Shown here: one piece after another, positions 1-8,482 of the stretch
Position numbering within the stretch: the first letter of the stretch is position 1
Layout of the letters: each line of letters opens with the position of its first letter
Assembly (NCBI RefSeq): GCF_020099395.1
Contig: NZ_CP083590.1
Span: forward strand, 3,410,001-3,474,000
DNA length: 64,000 nucleotides
From: Streptomyces mobaraensis
GTDB taxonomy: Bacteria > Actinomycetota > Actinomycetes > Streptomycetales > Streptomycetaceae
Direction of reading: 5' to 3'
Program-made: the position numbers and the translations under genes
The notes under the pieces: generated by a model
Told to the model about the DNA's origin: nothing
The model's database searches: none
Seen by the model: only the letters and a program-made list of their open reading frames with translations

Positions 1-1209
1 GGCCGGTGAATCTCCGAGAGGCAAGGAAACGGTCGGGATTCCCCTCCTCGATGTTCCGGACCTCGTCGAGTCCGTGACACCGGATCGCCGACTCCGACCG
101 GCCGGCGGTCACGGCTCGGCAGTGGAGCCAGGGAGCTCCGAGGCGGCGTCCGACGGGCTCAAGCCGAAGCAGGGCGAGGCCGAGCGCTCCGTGCGCACGC
201 TCGTCACCGGGGAAGACGGTGCCCATCCCGATCCACGTCATCGGCGACCCGGTGGCCGCCGCGTCGGAGGGACTGCGGATCCATGCGCGGCGTTCACAAC
301 GATGAACGAGCGCCGCGGAATTTCCGGACAACCGAAGAAAAGAGGCGCCCGCGACAGTCGAGTGATCGATATCCGGCTCACCGGGGCCGTTCCGCACGGC
401 ACGATCACCGTGGACGGTCGCTTAGGGCTCACACTTTCCGAATCGAGCGGAGGCCGACCGCAGATCACTCTGACTCACATGTCTGCTTGAATAAGGTGCC
501 GGACGACGTACTCGACAGATCGCGGGAGCGACTCACTCCGCCGACGGGAAACCGATGAATTACCTATCGAATACGTCACGGTCCGGCTGAGGAAACTCTC
601 TTCCGACGAAATACTCGGCTGTCAGCCGAAGGACACACCGACGAAGCGACGCGCACGAATCGTACGTGCCGGTCCCGTACCCACCGAAGCCACGTAACCG
701 AATCCATACAGAGGCCGGAGGCCAGTTCACCCTTCCAGGCCGGCGCTCGCGCCGCCGAGCCGGGCCCGCCGCATCCGGCAGCGCCCAGGCGGCCCGATGG
801 GTGCCTAACAGTGCGCCGAGCAGGCCGAGTTGAACGCACCGGCGACCGTCCGCGATCAGGCCAGCCCGTGTGCGAGGCGGCAACACGAGGAGAGCTCGTG
901 CCACTACGCGCCTCTTCAACGGCTGTTCGTCGGCTTCCGGACACTGCGTCGAAGCAGTCAGGAGTGCCCACATGGATGACTTAGGGCCTGAAACGCGCTT
1001 GAGCAAGCGGAGTTGAGGTGCCCGGCCGCGGTCCACGGCGCCAGCATTCGCCGCGGTCCGGGCCCGCCCGTCGTGTCGGCGGTGCGTACCCCCGACTCGA
1101 CGGGTCACTCACCGCGTCGAACACGGGGGCAAGGAGAAGGCAAAACCTGTCCGGTGTGGCCGCACAGTCGAGCCACCTGTGACATAAGAACGTACAACGG
1201 GGACCAGAA
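1..1209. other. Left-edge stretch without a convincing gene
   Basis: No open frame here shows a recognisable domain, a good ribosome binding site and the codon bias of the later genes together. The best candidate is a 62-codon frame at 302-490 (+), starting MNERRGIS. It lacks a Shine-Dalgarno sequence and contains a TTA codon. Its first 20 bases recur at 4927-4946. The stretch is less GC-biased than the biosynthetic genes and probably includes the promoter of the recombinase gene that follows. Confidence 0.5.
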
Positions 1210-2097
1210 ATGCATACGCAACAGCAACTCACCAAACCGGCACAGCGGCTGCGGGGGCGACCGCCGTACGGGTACCGGAGGGCGGCCGGCGAGGACGCGC
1301 ACGGATCCGTGCTCGTCCCGGACCCACTCACCGCGCTGATCGTCTGGCGGATCTTCGAGGAGTATCTGGCCGGCAGGGGACTACAGGGCATCGCACAAGG
1401 GCTGACCGCGGACGGCATCCCCACTCCGGGGAGACGCGGGCACTCCGCCGACGAGAGAACGGCGGCCTGGTCCAAGGGGGCGGTGCGGTCGATCCTGGTC
1501 AACCCCCGCTACGCCGGGCGTTCGGCGGATGGCAGCATGGCGGACGACGCGACGATCGGCGAGCCGTTGCTCTCGACGGACACCTTCGACCGGGTGCATC
1601 ACCAGTTCGCGGCACGGCGGATCAGCTCAAGCCCGGACGCGCGCGCGGACTGCCATCGTTACCTGCTGCGCGGAATGATCCGCTGTGCGCTCTGCAGCCG
1701 TCTGATGCAGGGGACCCGCACCAACGGAGAGTCCTATTACCGTTGCCGCACTTCCCCGTCGCACCAGGAGGCGGACTGCGGCGAGCATCCGCGCAACGTC
1801 TATCTCCGGGAGCAGGCGGTCATCTCTCCGCTCGCCTCCTGGCTGCGGTCGGTGTGCACGCCACGTGAACTCATTCGATTTCTCGCGGACTCCACGGAAA
1901 CGAACCGGCACCTGTCGGCCATCAGTGCGCTCGGCCGCAGGATCAGGAACGGATTGTCCGCCCCCGAGCACGAACAGGCGGCCGTCTTCCGCTCATTGGG
2001 CGTCCGGCTCACCTATGCGGACGCGTCGCGCACGCTCGAGGTGAAGGTCCCCCTGGTAACCGGCCGCCCCGCCCTCCGGACGGCACTGCGCATCTAA
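1210..2097 (+). CDS. Recombinase-family protein without resolvase domain
   Basis: The 295-residue product resembles the middle and C-terminal parts of large serine recombinases. There is a recombinase domain (about residues 10-130, beginning near RLRGRPPYGY and including the NPRYAG element) and then a zinc-ribbon with cysteine pairs (IRCALCSRLM, then YRCRT and DCGEH). The N-terminal resolvase domain with the catalytic serine is absent, and no plausible in-frame extension supplies it. It therefore cannot cut DNA by the known mechanism. It is either a remnant of an integrated element or a repurposed DNA-binding protein. It stands alone upstream of the polyketide genes. Confidence 0.75.
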   Translation: MHTQQQLTKPAQRLRGRPPYGYRRAAGEDAHGSVLVPDPLTALIVWRIFEEYLAGRGLQGIAQGLTADGIPTPGRRGHSADERTAAWSKGAVRSILVNPRYAGRSADGSMADDATIGEPLLSTDTFDRVHHQFAARRISSSPDARADCHRYLLRGMIRCALCSRLMQGTRTNGESYYRCRTSPSHQEADCGEHPRNVYLREQAVISPLASWLRSVCTPRELIRFLADSTETNRHLSAISALGRRIRNGLSAPEHEQAAVFRSLGVRLTYADASRTLEVKVPLVTGRPALRTALRI

Positions 2098-2201
2098 CGG
2101 TCCGCCGGATTGCATGGGACAGGCCCCCGCCCGGGGGCCTGCTCCGCTCTTCCCTCACCTCTTCTCATGCCACCCCTCACACCACCCCAGGAAGGCCACC
2201 G

Positions 2202-2702
2202 ATGACCGCCGCCGTTCTCCCTCCGAATCATTACGGAGTCGGCTCCATCAAGTCGTTCATTCCACACCGCTATCCCGTCCTGCTGGTGGACCGGGTGCTC
2301 GCTGTCGTCCCGGGTGAGTCGATCACCACACTCAAGGCGATAACGTGCAACGAACCCTGGTTCGAGGGGATTCCCGAGGACTGCCAGGACAGCGAATACG
2401 CCTACCCCACACCCCTGTTGATCGAATCCTGGTGCCAGAGTGCCGCCCTGCTCGCCGCCTGGGACCGGGACGCGGACGCGCTCGCGGGCACCGTGGCGCT
2501 CTTCGGCGGCATGTCGGGCATCGAGGCCGGCGGCCGGGTGCTGCCCGGCGATCTGGTGCGCCACGAGGTACGGATATCCCGCGCGATGGCCGATACCTGG
2601 TTCTTCGAGGGCGTGTCCACGGTCGACGGCGAGCCGGTGCTGCGCGTGGCCGATGTGATGACCGCACTACGGCCCAGCGCCGCCCTGTCGCCGACCGACT
2701 GA
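2202..2702 (+). CDS. FabZ-like 3-hydroxyacyl-ACP dehydratase
   Basis: This 166-residue single hot-dog protein should dehydrate beta-hydroxyacyl-ACP intermediates to trans-enoyl-ACP. The FabZ motif PHRYPVLLVDRV supplies the catalytic histidine (near residue 25), and LLIESWCQSAALL in the central helix supplies the acidic partner. The ATG follows an AGGAAGG-type ribosome binding site. It is the first gene of an all-plus operon leading into a ketosynthase. It closely resembles the second half of the didomain protein at 6979-7989 and the protein at 18567-19055, so the three look like paralogues from duplication within the cluster. Confidence 0.85.
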   Translation: MTAAVLPPNHYGVGSIKSFIPHRYPVLLVDRVLAVVPGESITTLKAITCNEPWFEGIPEDCQDSEYAYPTPLLIESWCQSAALLAAWDRDADALAGTVALFGGMSGIEAGGRVLPGDLVRHEVRISRAMADTWFFEGVSTVDGEPVLRVADVMTALRPSAALSPTD

Positions 2703-2747
2703 CGGCCGGACGCTCCCACAACAGACCGATAGAATCGAGGAGTTCAT

Positions 2748-3899
2748 GTGTCGACCGTGGTGATAACGGGTTTGGGTGCGGTCAGCTGCCTGGGAGACTC
2801 GGCCACAGACCTCTGGTCGGGGTTGTTGCTCGCCAGGAAGACGCCCTCCCCGGCGCCCGAGGATTGCGGTATGGCCCGGCAGCCACTCGTCTACCAGGTG
2901 AGCGGGCCCGCACAGGAGCACGACGAACGGACCGGGCAGCCGCTCGGCAGGGCGAGCGCGATGGCCTGCCGGGCGGTCGGTGAGGCCATCGCCGACAGTG
3001 GTCTGGAGGAGCACCACCTCGCTGAGGCCGGCCTGACGGTCGGCACGTCGCTCGGTGACATCGCTCTGCACGAGACGTCCGAACCAGCCACGGATTCCGA
3101 TGGCTCCTTCCGTACTGCCTCCGTCGTCGCCCGCCGCTACCGCATCTGCGGCCCCAACCACACTGTCAGCACCGCCTGTTCCTCGGGCGCCTACGCGGTG
3201 AGCTGGGCCGCCGAGCTGATCGACAGCGGCCGGGCCGATGTGGTGGTCGCCTGTGGCACCGACGCCCATTCCCGGGTGGCGCTCGCCTCGCTGGAACGTT
3301 TCGGGCTGCTGGACCACACCGTGTGCAGGCCGTTCGACGCCGCACGCCAAGGCATGGTGACCGGCGACGGTGCCGCCGCGCTCGTTCTCGAATCCGCCGA
3401 TCACGCCGCACGTCGCGGCGCCGTGGCATACGCGATGGTCGAGGGCTACGGCTGGAGCTGCGACGCCCATCACCAGACGGCACCCGAGCCGGGAGGGGAA
3501 CAGCTCGCCCGTTCCGTGACGGGAGCGCTGCACACGGCCTCGGGACCGGTCGGAGCCGCGGTGCTCCACCGCGCCGGCATCGCGGTCAATGACATCGTGG
3601 AGAGCGACGTCGTCGCGGCGGCACTGGGCGAACGGGCGAGCCGGACCCCCGCCTTCGGCATCAAAGGGGTCATCGGACACACGGCAGGAGCCGCCGGGGT
3701 TTTCGCCTGCGTCGCCGCGGTGCTGATGCTTCGCCACCGGACGGTGCCGCCCAACGCGCACGTGACCACCCTCGACCCGGACTGTCCCCTTGACGTGCCG
3801 GTCGGCGGCCCGGTGCCGCTCACCGAACCCCGGACACTGGTCAGCGCCACCGGATTCGGCGGTAACAACGCCGCCATCGTCCTCGGAGCGGCATCGTGA
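2748..3899 (+). CDS. Ketosynthase alpha subunit (KS 1), type II PKS
   Basis: The 383-residue protein is a FabF-like ketosynthase that should condense malonyl-ACP with a growing acyl chain as a heterodimer with the next gene product. The active-site cysteine is Cys144 in STACSSG. The two catalytic histidines are retained at about His274 and His311 (GHTAGAAG). The segment normally reading HGTGTPxND is altered to HRAGIAVND, so the loop around the first histidine is unusual. The GTG start follows GAGGAG. The stop overlaps the partner gene by four bases. It is most similar within the window to the ketosynthase at 19052-20260. Confidence 0.88.
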   Translation: MSTVVITGLGAVSCLGDSATDLWSGLLLARKTPSPAPEDCGMARQPLVYQVSGPAQEHDERTGQPLGRASAMACRAVGEAIADSGLEEHHLAEAGLTVGTSLGDIALHETSEPATDSDGSFRTASVVARRYRICGPNHTVSTACSSGAYAVSWAAELIDSGRADVVVACGTDAHSRVALASLERFGLLDHTVCRPFDAARQGMVTGDGAAALVLESADHAARRGAVAYAMVEGYGWSCDAHHQTAPEPGGEQLARSVTGALHTASGPVGAAVLHRAGIAVNDIVESDVVAAALGERASRTPAFGIKGVIGHTAGAAGVFACVAAVLMLRHRTVPPNAHVTTLDPDCPLDVPVGGPVPLTEPRTLVSATGFGGNNAAIVLGAAS

Positions 3900-4906
3900 C
3901 GATTTCCGTGACGGGCGTGGGGCTGATCGCACCCGGCGTATCCACCGTCGAGGACCTCGCGGCGAGCGACGTACGCGTCCCGGCGGACGGTGTAGCGGTG
4001 GGCGGCGCCCCGACGGACGGTGATCCGGTGGACGACGACCCAGGCTGGTTCGACCCGGTGCCCCACCTGGGACGGCGTGGCTGGAAGTACCTCACCCCCG
4101 CCACCCGGTATCTGCTGGCCGCCGCCAACATCGCCACCGGCCGCGAGCCCGGCGACAAGCGAGCGCTGAATGGCCGGGCGACCCGCTCGGGTGTTTGCGT
4201 CGGTACCCACCGTGCCATCGAGGCGGTACACGCCTCGATGGACCGTACGGTCCGGGAACACGGCCCCGCCGGGCTGAGTCCGGCGGAGCTGCCCGGGTTC
4301 TCGGCCAACATGCCGGCCAGCCAGCTGGCGATCGGCATGGCGTGCCGGGCCTTCTCCGTCACGCTGACGAATCCGGTGGTCGGCGGCCTGGACGCGGTGT
4401 TCTTCGCGATGTCGGCGCTGCGCCGTGGGCGGGCCGACGAGGTACTGGCCGCGGCCACCGACGAGGCGTGCGCTGCCGCAGGCACACTGGGCGGAGCCGC
4501 GGTGCTGCGGCTGGTCCGGGGCCGTCACCCGGAGGCGGGCCGGCTGGTGCACTGCGTCTCGCGATTCGTTCCGTACTCCACGGCCGGCGGCTGGGAGCCG
4601 ACGGCACTGAGGGCGGCGGCCCACCGGATCTCCGCCCTGGGCGAGCGCGAGCGGCGCGCGCGGTTCGCGTACTGCGGTTCGGCCGCCACAACGCCGGTCG
4701 CGGAGGCGGTCCGTGAGGCGTTCGCCGGGGCCGGTGTCGTGATCGAGGACGCCGCCTTCGTCGGGGCCGACGCACGGTTCGGCACCGTCTCCCCGCTGCT
4801 CCAACTCGCTGGGCTGCTGGGCGGACCGGGGCCCGGCCTGGTGGTCGCCGTCTCGGACGACGGGCATCTCGCCGCGCTGACCGTCGACGGGCCCGGCGAT
4901 GCATGA
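3896..4906 (+). CDS. Chain-length factor (KS beta, CLF 1)
   Basis: This 336-residue ketosynthase-fold protein has no active-site cysteine: the corresponding region reads SVTLTNPVVGGLDAV. It also has no HGTGT histidine motif. That is the signature of a chain-length factor, the non-condensing half of a type II PKS dimer that shapes the chain tunnel. The GTG start overlaps the ketosynthase stop, which implies translational coupling and an equimolar pair. Its N-terminal block RRGWKYLTPATR matches KRGWKFMPPATR in the factor at 20257-21291, so the two pairs are duplicates. Confidence 0.85.
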   Translation: MTISVTGVGLIAPGVSTVEDLAASDVRVPADGVAVGGAPTDGDPVDDDPGWFDPVPHLGRRGWKYLTPATRYLLAAANIATGREPGDKRALNGRATRSGVCVGTHRAIEAVHASMDRTVREHGPAGLSPAELPGFSANMPASQLAIGMACRAFSVTLTNPVVGGLDAVFFAMSALRRGRADEVLAAATDEACAAAGTLGGAAVLRLVRGRHPEAGRLVHCVSRFVPYSTAGGWEPTALRAAAHRISALGERERRARFAYCGSAATTPVAEAVREAFAGAGVVIEDAAFVGADARFGTVSPLLQLAGLLGGPGPGLVVAVSDDGHLAALTVDGPGDA

Positions 4907-4996
4907 TGCCGTTACTCCCAACACCCATGAATGAACGCCGCGGAATCGCGGGCGTCGTAGTCTCTGGAAAGAGTCACAGTTCCGAAGGGAGTCCCC

Positions 4997-5248
4997 ATGG
5001 CCACCGAGAACGACGTCGATGAAGCCGACTTGAGGGAAACCGTCGCCGACGCGTTGGACGTCGATCCCGAGGCGCTCACCGACGAGGCCCATTTCATCGA
5101 TGATCTCGGCGTCGACTCGCTGGTGGCACTCGAGCTGGCGGTGACGCTCGAACGCACCTACCGGGTGAAGGTCGCGGAGGCGGAGATGGCGCAGATGCGC
5201 CGGTTCCCGGACGTTCGTGACCTGGTAAGGAGCAAGCTGTCCAACTGA
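4997..5248 (+). CDS. Acyl carrier protein (ACP 1)
   Basis: The 83-residue acidic protein carries the phosphopantetheine attachment motif DDLGVDSLVAL, with Ser41 as the modified residue. It should hold malonyl and acyl intermediates for the neighbouring ketosynthase pair. The ATG follows GAAGGGAG. A 90-base gap separates it from the chain-length factor. No phosphopantetheinyl transferase gene lies in the window, so activation must be supplied from elsewhere. Confidence 0.93.
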   Translation: MATENDVDEADLRETVADALDVDPEALTDEAHFIDDLGVDSLVALELAVTLERTYRVKVAEAEMAQMRRFPDVRDLVRSKLSN

Positions 5249-5304
5249 TGGGCCGTGGACCGTGGTTGTACGCTCGCCGCACCACGATCCGGCAGGAGGC
5301 CGCG

Positions 5305-5823
5305 ATGTTCAGTCCGTACTCTTGGGGTGTCACCGAAGGCGAGCGCACGGCCGGTTACCCCTGTGACCGTCATCTGACGAAGCCCTACCGAAGTCTCCAT
5401 CGTGCGGTGGGCGTCCGGGCACCGGCACCGTTGACATTCCGGTGGCTGTGCCAGCTCAAGACGAATGCGTACTCCTACGGGCGTATGCGCACGAGCAGCC
5501 GGGCCCTCACCACCGGCGCGGACGAGCTCGCTGTCGGCCAGCGTTTTCTGGTGTTCCACCTCGTCGAATTCGAGGTCGGCAGTCATATCACGGGGATCAC
5601 CAGTCCCGAGGCCCGCCGTATGTACGGGGAGATGGCGGTGACCTACCGGGTCGTTCCCCAGGGTGACCAGGCCAGTCGACTGGTCGTCCGGCTCAACATG
5701 GCGGATGCCCGGGGCCTGGCACGACTACGGATTCCGGTGCTCGCCGCCGGCGATGCCGTGGTCATGCGTAAACAACTGCTGACGCTGAAGGGGCTGGCCG
5801 AACGCGATGCGGCGGCGCAATGA
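5305..5823 (+). CDS. SRPBCC-family protein (a)
   Basis: The 172-residue protein looks like a START/Bet v 1-like (SRPBCC) hydrophobic-pocket protein of the polyketide cyclase/lipid-transport superfamily. It has the pattern RALHRAVGVRAP...FRWLCQLK near the N-terminus and a C-terminal helix RKQLLTLKGLAE. I chose ATG 5305 because AGGAGG lies just upstream; an alternative ATG at 5248 overlaps the ACP stop but has no such site. No catalytic residue can be assigned. A role in binding or shaping the polyene chain is inference from context. A second SRPBCC gene lies at 8483-9046. Confidence 0.65.
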   Translation: MFSPYSWGVTEGERTAGYPCDRHLTKPYRSLHRAVGVRAPAPLTFRWLCQLKTNAYSYGRMRTSSRALTTGADELAVGQRFLVFHLVEFEVGSHITGITSPEARRMYGEMAVTYRVVPQGDQASRLVVRLNMADARGLARLRIPVLAAGDAVVMRKQLLTLKGLAERDAAAQ

Positions 5824-5844
5824 CCAGAAGGAGAATGGGCAGAC

Positions 5845-6177
5845 GTGAACGATGCCTCGCGTTACCTGATGTTCGAGAGCCAGGGCCCTTGGGCCGGCCC
5901 CAACGCGGGCCGCTTCCTGGACGACGCCTGCGCGCTCGCCGAGGCGGGCCACGAGGTCTGCGTCTTCCTGGTGCAGGACGGCGTGTTCAGCGCGGCGCCG
6001 GGCGCACCCCAACTCCGGCGCCTGGCGGAGAACGGCGCCCAGGTGTGGGCGGATGACTTTTCGGTGGCCCAACGCGCTCTCCACGGCACGACGCTGAGCC
6101 CGCATGTAACGGTCAAGGGAATGGACGCGGCCGCGCGGCTGCTGCTGGCGGACGACTGCCGGAACGTGTGGCACTGA
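5845..6177 (+). CDS. DsrE-family protein (a)
   Basis: This 110-residue protein has the DsrE/TusB-like pattern of a small Rossmann-like sulfur-relay protein: an N-terminal MFESQGPW strand region, then VCVFLVQDGVF and a C-terminal ADDCRNVWH. DsrE-fold proteins relay persulfide sulfur or act as small redox-linked subunits. The gene starts with GTG after AAGGAG, and its stop overlaps the next DsrE gene (ATGA). It is the first of three consecutive DsrE-type genes, as in the tusBCD and dsrEFH sets. Their presence in a polyketide operon is unusual and no function is proven. Confidence 0.65.
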   Translation: MNDASRYLMFESQGPWAGPNAGRFLDDACALAEAGHEVCVFLVQDGVFSAAPGAPQLRRLAENGAQVWADDFSVAQRALHGTTLSPHVTVKGMDAAARLLLADDCRNVWH

Positions 6178-6590
6178 TGACCGCCAGGAATGCCCGCGCG
6201 CTGTGGGACCTGCTGCTCGTCGTGACGGCCGCCCCTCATTCCAACGACGTCGTCACCTCGGCCCTGCGGCTCGCCCAGGCCGTGCTGGACGAGGGTAAGT
6301 CGGTCCGCGTTTGGGCGTGTGGTTACGTCAACATGCTGACGCAGACGACTCACGCCGATACCAAACCCGTCAACACGCGGGACCCGGACGGTATTTACCC
6401 GTCCAGCTCGCGAATCATCCGTGACATGCTGGCCGCGAACCCCCGTCGCCTCAGCTGGATCTCCTGCACCGCGTGCAGCGCCGAGCGCGGCGCCACTCAC
6501 CACATCGACGAGGTCCGTTTCCGTTCGCCCGCGCGCTTTGTCGCCACCATCCAGGCCGCGAAGAAGACCGTCTTCATCGGAGGTGCCTGA
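6177..6590 (+). CDS. DsrE-family protein (b), CxxC-containing
   Basis: The 137-residue protein opens with a DsrE-type strand (LWDLLLVVTAAPHSND). In the central region it carries a CTAC pair, flanked by ISCTACSAERG. Cysteines in this area act as persulfide acceptors in TusD/DsrE relatives, so this is the likeliest active subunit of the trio. The start codon overlaps the preceding stop and its own stop overlaps the next start, so the three genes are translationally coupled. I chose ATG 6177 rather than upstream alternatives because of this ATGA junction. Confidence 0.62.
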   Translation: MTARNARALWDLLLVVTAAPHSNDVVTSALRLAQAVLDEGKSVRVWACGYVNMLTQTTHADTKPVNTRDPDGIYPSSSRIIRDMLAANPRRLSWISCTACSAERGATHHIDEVRFRSPARFVATIQAAKKTVFIGGA

Positions 6591-6982
6591 TGTCCGGCTA
6601 CAGCGTGCTGGGCGTGATCGACCGGGGCTACCGAGGATCCGTCGAGGTCCAGTTCTTCGACGCCATGTACGGCTTCCTCGACTTCCTCCCGCAACTCGAC
6701 AGGGTGATGATCGCCCTGCGGGGCGCCGCGGTCACCCTGGCGGTGGACGAGGACACCTACCGCCCGGTCGTTGATTTCGGTCCGGTCCGCGTGGATACGC
6801 TGCCCGACTACCGCGCAGCGGTGCGGCAGCTGATCGCCGAGAAGGTCGCCGTCGTCGCGGACGAGCCGGATCTGCGTGCCCTGGGGTTCGGACCACAGGA
6901 CCTGGTCCCCGGTGTGCGGTGCCTCGATACGAACGAACTGACCGCGTCCTGGGCGGAGTTCGACGGCGTGTGGTTCGTATGA
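6590..6982 (+). CDS. DsrE-family protein (c)
   Basis: The 130-residue third member of the DsrE-like trio begins SGYSVLGVIDRGYRG. It has the strand RVMIALRGAAVTLAVDED typical of TusC/DsrF-like proteins, and one cysteine (VRCLD) late in the chain. The start overlaps the previous stop and the stop overlaps the dehydratase gene that follows. Together the three could form a heteromeric ring like TusBCD. The substrate is unknown, and assignment to the C-type subunit is tentative. Confidence 0.55.
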   Translation: MSGYSVLGVIDRGYRGSVEVQFFDAMYGFLDFLPQLDRVMIALRGAAVTLAVDEDTYRPVVDFGPVRVDTLPDYRAAVRQLIAEKVAVVADEPDLRALGFGPQDLVPGVRCLDTNELTASWAEFDGVWFV

Positions 6983-7989
6983 GCCGGACCGCCACGAACG
7001 CGGACGTCCGCGCGGTCATGTTCGCGTCGCCGCTGCGTGCGGCGGACCACACCGAGCTCCGCACCGATGCCGGCATGCCGAGGTTGCGTGCCGTCAAGAG
7101 GGTCTCGGCTCGTGATCCCTACATGGGCGGCCACTTTCCGGGCCTGACGGTGTTGCCCGCGGTCTTCCTGTTGGAAGGGTTGCGGCAGGCCACGGCGGAA
7201 GCCTTCGGCCTCGGACGGCCGCCGGAGGTACTCGAGGTCCGCTCGGCCAGGCTGCTGGCCCCCATGCTCGGCGGCGACGAGATCACGTTCGACGTGCCGG
7301 TCGACCCGCAGCCGGACGGAACGAGCTGGTTGCTCGACGCCCGGTGCACACGGCAGGACGGGGTGCCGGTGGCGACGCTGAAGGTGCTCGTCGGGATTCC
7401 CGACCCCGCGCGAGAACTTCTCGCACCCATGGACCCGCCGGCGCCCTCGGGTGCCGCACCGGTCCTGGACCACGTGCGGATCCGGGAACTGCTGCCGGTC
7501 CGGCACCCCATGCTGCTCGTCGACCGGGTGGACGCTCTGGAGCCCGGCCGGCACATCGCCACCACGAAGGCCGTGTCCGGCAGCGAACTCTGCTATCAGG
7601 GGCTCCCCGAGGGGCTGACGTCGGCCTCGTATGCCTATCCCCGTGCCCTGGCTCTGGAGTCGTTCGGCCAGAGTGCCGCCCTGCTGTGGCTGTCCAGCGA
7701 GAAGATGGCCGTTCCGGACGGCGTTCTCATGCTGGCCGCGATTCGCAAGGCCCGATTCGCCGGGGGCGTCCAGCCCGGCGGCGCTATCCGGCACACGATC
7801 CGCCTGGAGCAGTTGTCGTCCGGTACGGCGTTTCTGTCGGGGGCGATCTGGTCGGGAGAACGGTGCGTCGGCGTGGTGGACTCACTCATCGCGGTGCACC
7901 GCCCGAGGGCAGAGGTCGGGGCCGCCCCGGAAGCACATCCCGAAAAACACTCCGTAAAAGACGTGGAGGCCGGTCATGAAGCTGTATGA
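6979..7989 (+). CDS. Fused double hot-dog dehydratase (DH-DH)
   Basis: The 336-residue protein contains two FabA/FabZ-like hot-dog domains. Domain 1 (about residues 25-150) has the histidine motif DPYMGGHFPGLTVLP. Domain 2 (about residues 165-320) has RHPMLLVDRV and LALESFGQSAALL. It should dehydrate beta-hydroxyacyl-ACP. The separate genes at 18116-18583 and 18567-19055 correspond to domains 1 and 2 in the same order, so this is the fused version of that pair. The ATG overlaps the preceding DsrE stop. The C-terminal tail overlaps the next gene by 14 bases. Confidence 0.85.
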   Translation: MSRTATNADVRAVMFASPLRAADHTELRTDAGMPRLRAVKRVSARDPYMGGHFPGLTVLPAVFLLEGLRQATAEAFGLGRPPEVLEVRSARLLAPMLGGDEITFDVPVDPQPDGTSWLLDARCTRQDGVPVATLKVLVGIPDPARELLAPMDPPAPSGAAPVLDHVRIRELLPVRHPMLLVDRVDALEPGRHIATTKAVSGSELCYQGLPEGLTSASYAYPRALALESFGQSAALLWLSSEKMAVPDGVLMLAAIRKARFAGGVQPGGAIRHTIRLEQLSSGTAFLSGAIWSGERCVGVVDSLIAVHRPRAEVGAAPEAHPEKHSVKDVEAGHEAV

Positions 7990-8464
7990 GATTCCGCTGC
8001 GTACGTTGTCGGGAGCCCCGACCTCCCTGGCCGAGCACCAGGGAAAGGTCTTGCTGGTGGTCAATGTGGCATCGAAGTGCGGGCTGACCCCGCAGTACGC
8101 CGGTCTCGAACGGCTTCAGCGGCGTTTCGCGGACCGGGGGTTCACCGTCCTGGGTTTCCCGTGCAACCAGTTCAAAGGCCAGGAGCCGGGCAGCCCGGAG
8201 GAAATCCAGACCTTCTGTTCGACCAGTTACGGTATCTCGTTCCCCCTCTACGAGAAGGTCGAGGTCAACGGGGAGAACCGGCATCCCCTGTATGCCGAGC
8301 TCACCCGCCTGCCCGACGCGGCCGGGGAGGCCGGTGACGTCCTGTGGAACTTCGAGAAGTTCCTGATCGGCCGGGACGGTGTCCCCGTCGCCCGGATCCG
8401 CCCGGCCACCGAGCCGGAGTCCGACGAGGTCGTCTCCGCCATCGAGGCCCACCTTTCCGTCTGA
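7976..8464 (+). CDS. Glutathione-peroxidase-family thiol peroxidase
   Basis: The 162-residue protein is a standard Gpx/BtuE-type thiol peroxidase. It has the peroxidatic Cys35 in VASKCGLTPQY, the FPCNQFKGQEPG block that supplies a conserved glutamine, and the C-terminal WNFEKFLI block that supplies the Trp-Asn pair. Such enzymes reduce hydroperoxides using thioredoxin or low-molecular-weight thiols. Inside a polyene operon it may protect the oxygen-sensitive product or serve the sulfur chemistry suggested by the DsrE trio; both are inference. The start overlaps the end of the dehydratase gene. Confidence 0.88.
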   Translation: MKLYEIPLRTLSGAPTSLAEHQGKVLLVVNVASKCGLTPQYAGLERLQRRFADRGFTVLGFPCNQFKGQEPGSPEEIQTFCSTSYGISFPLYEKVEVNGENRHPLYAELTRLPDAAGEAGDVLWNFEKFLIGRDGVPVARIRPATEPESDEVVSAIEAHLSV

Positions 8465-8482
8465 CCGCCGGAGGAGACAACC

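Noticed and set aside
560..1108. A 182-codon minus frame in the left edge
   Set aside because: Arg/Ala-rich, no family features, no start site; likely composition only.
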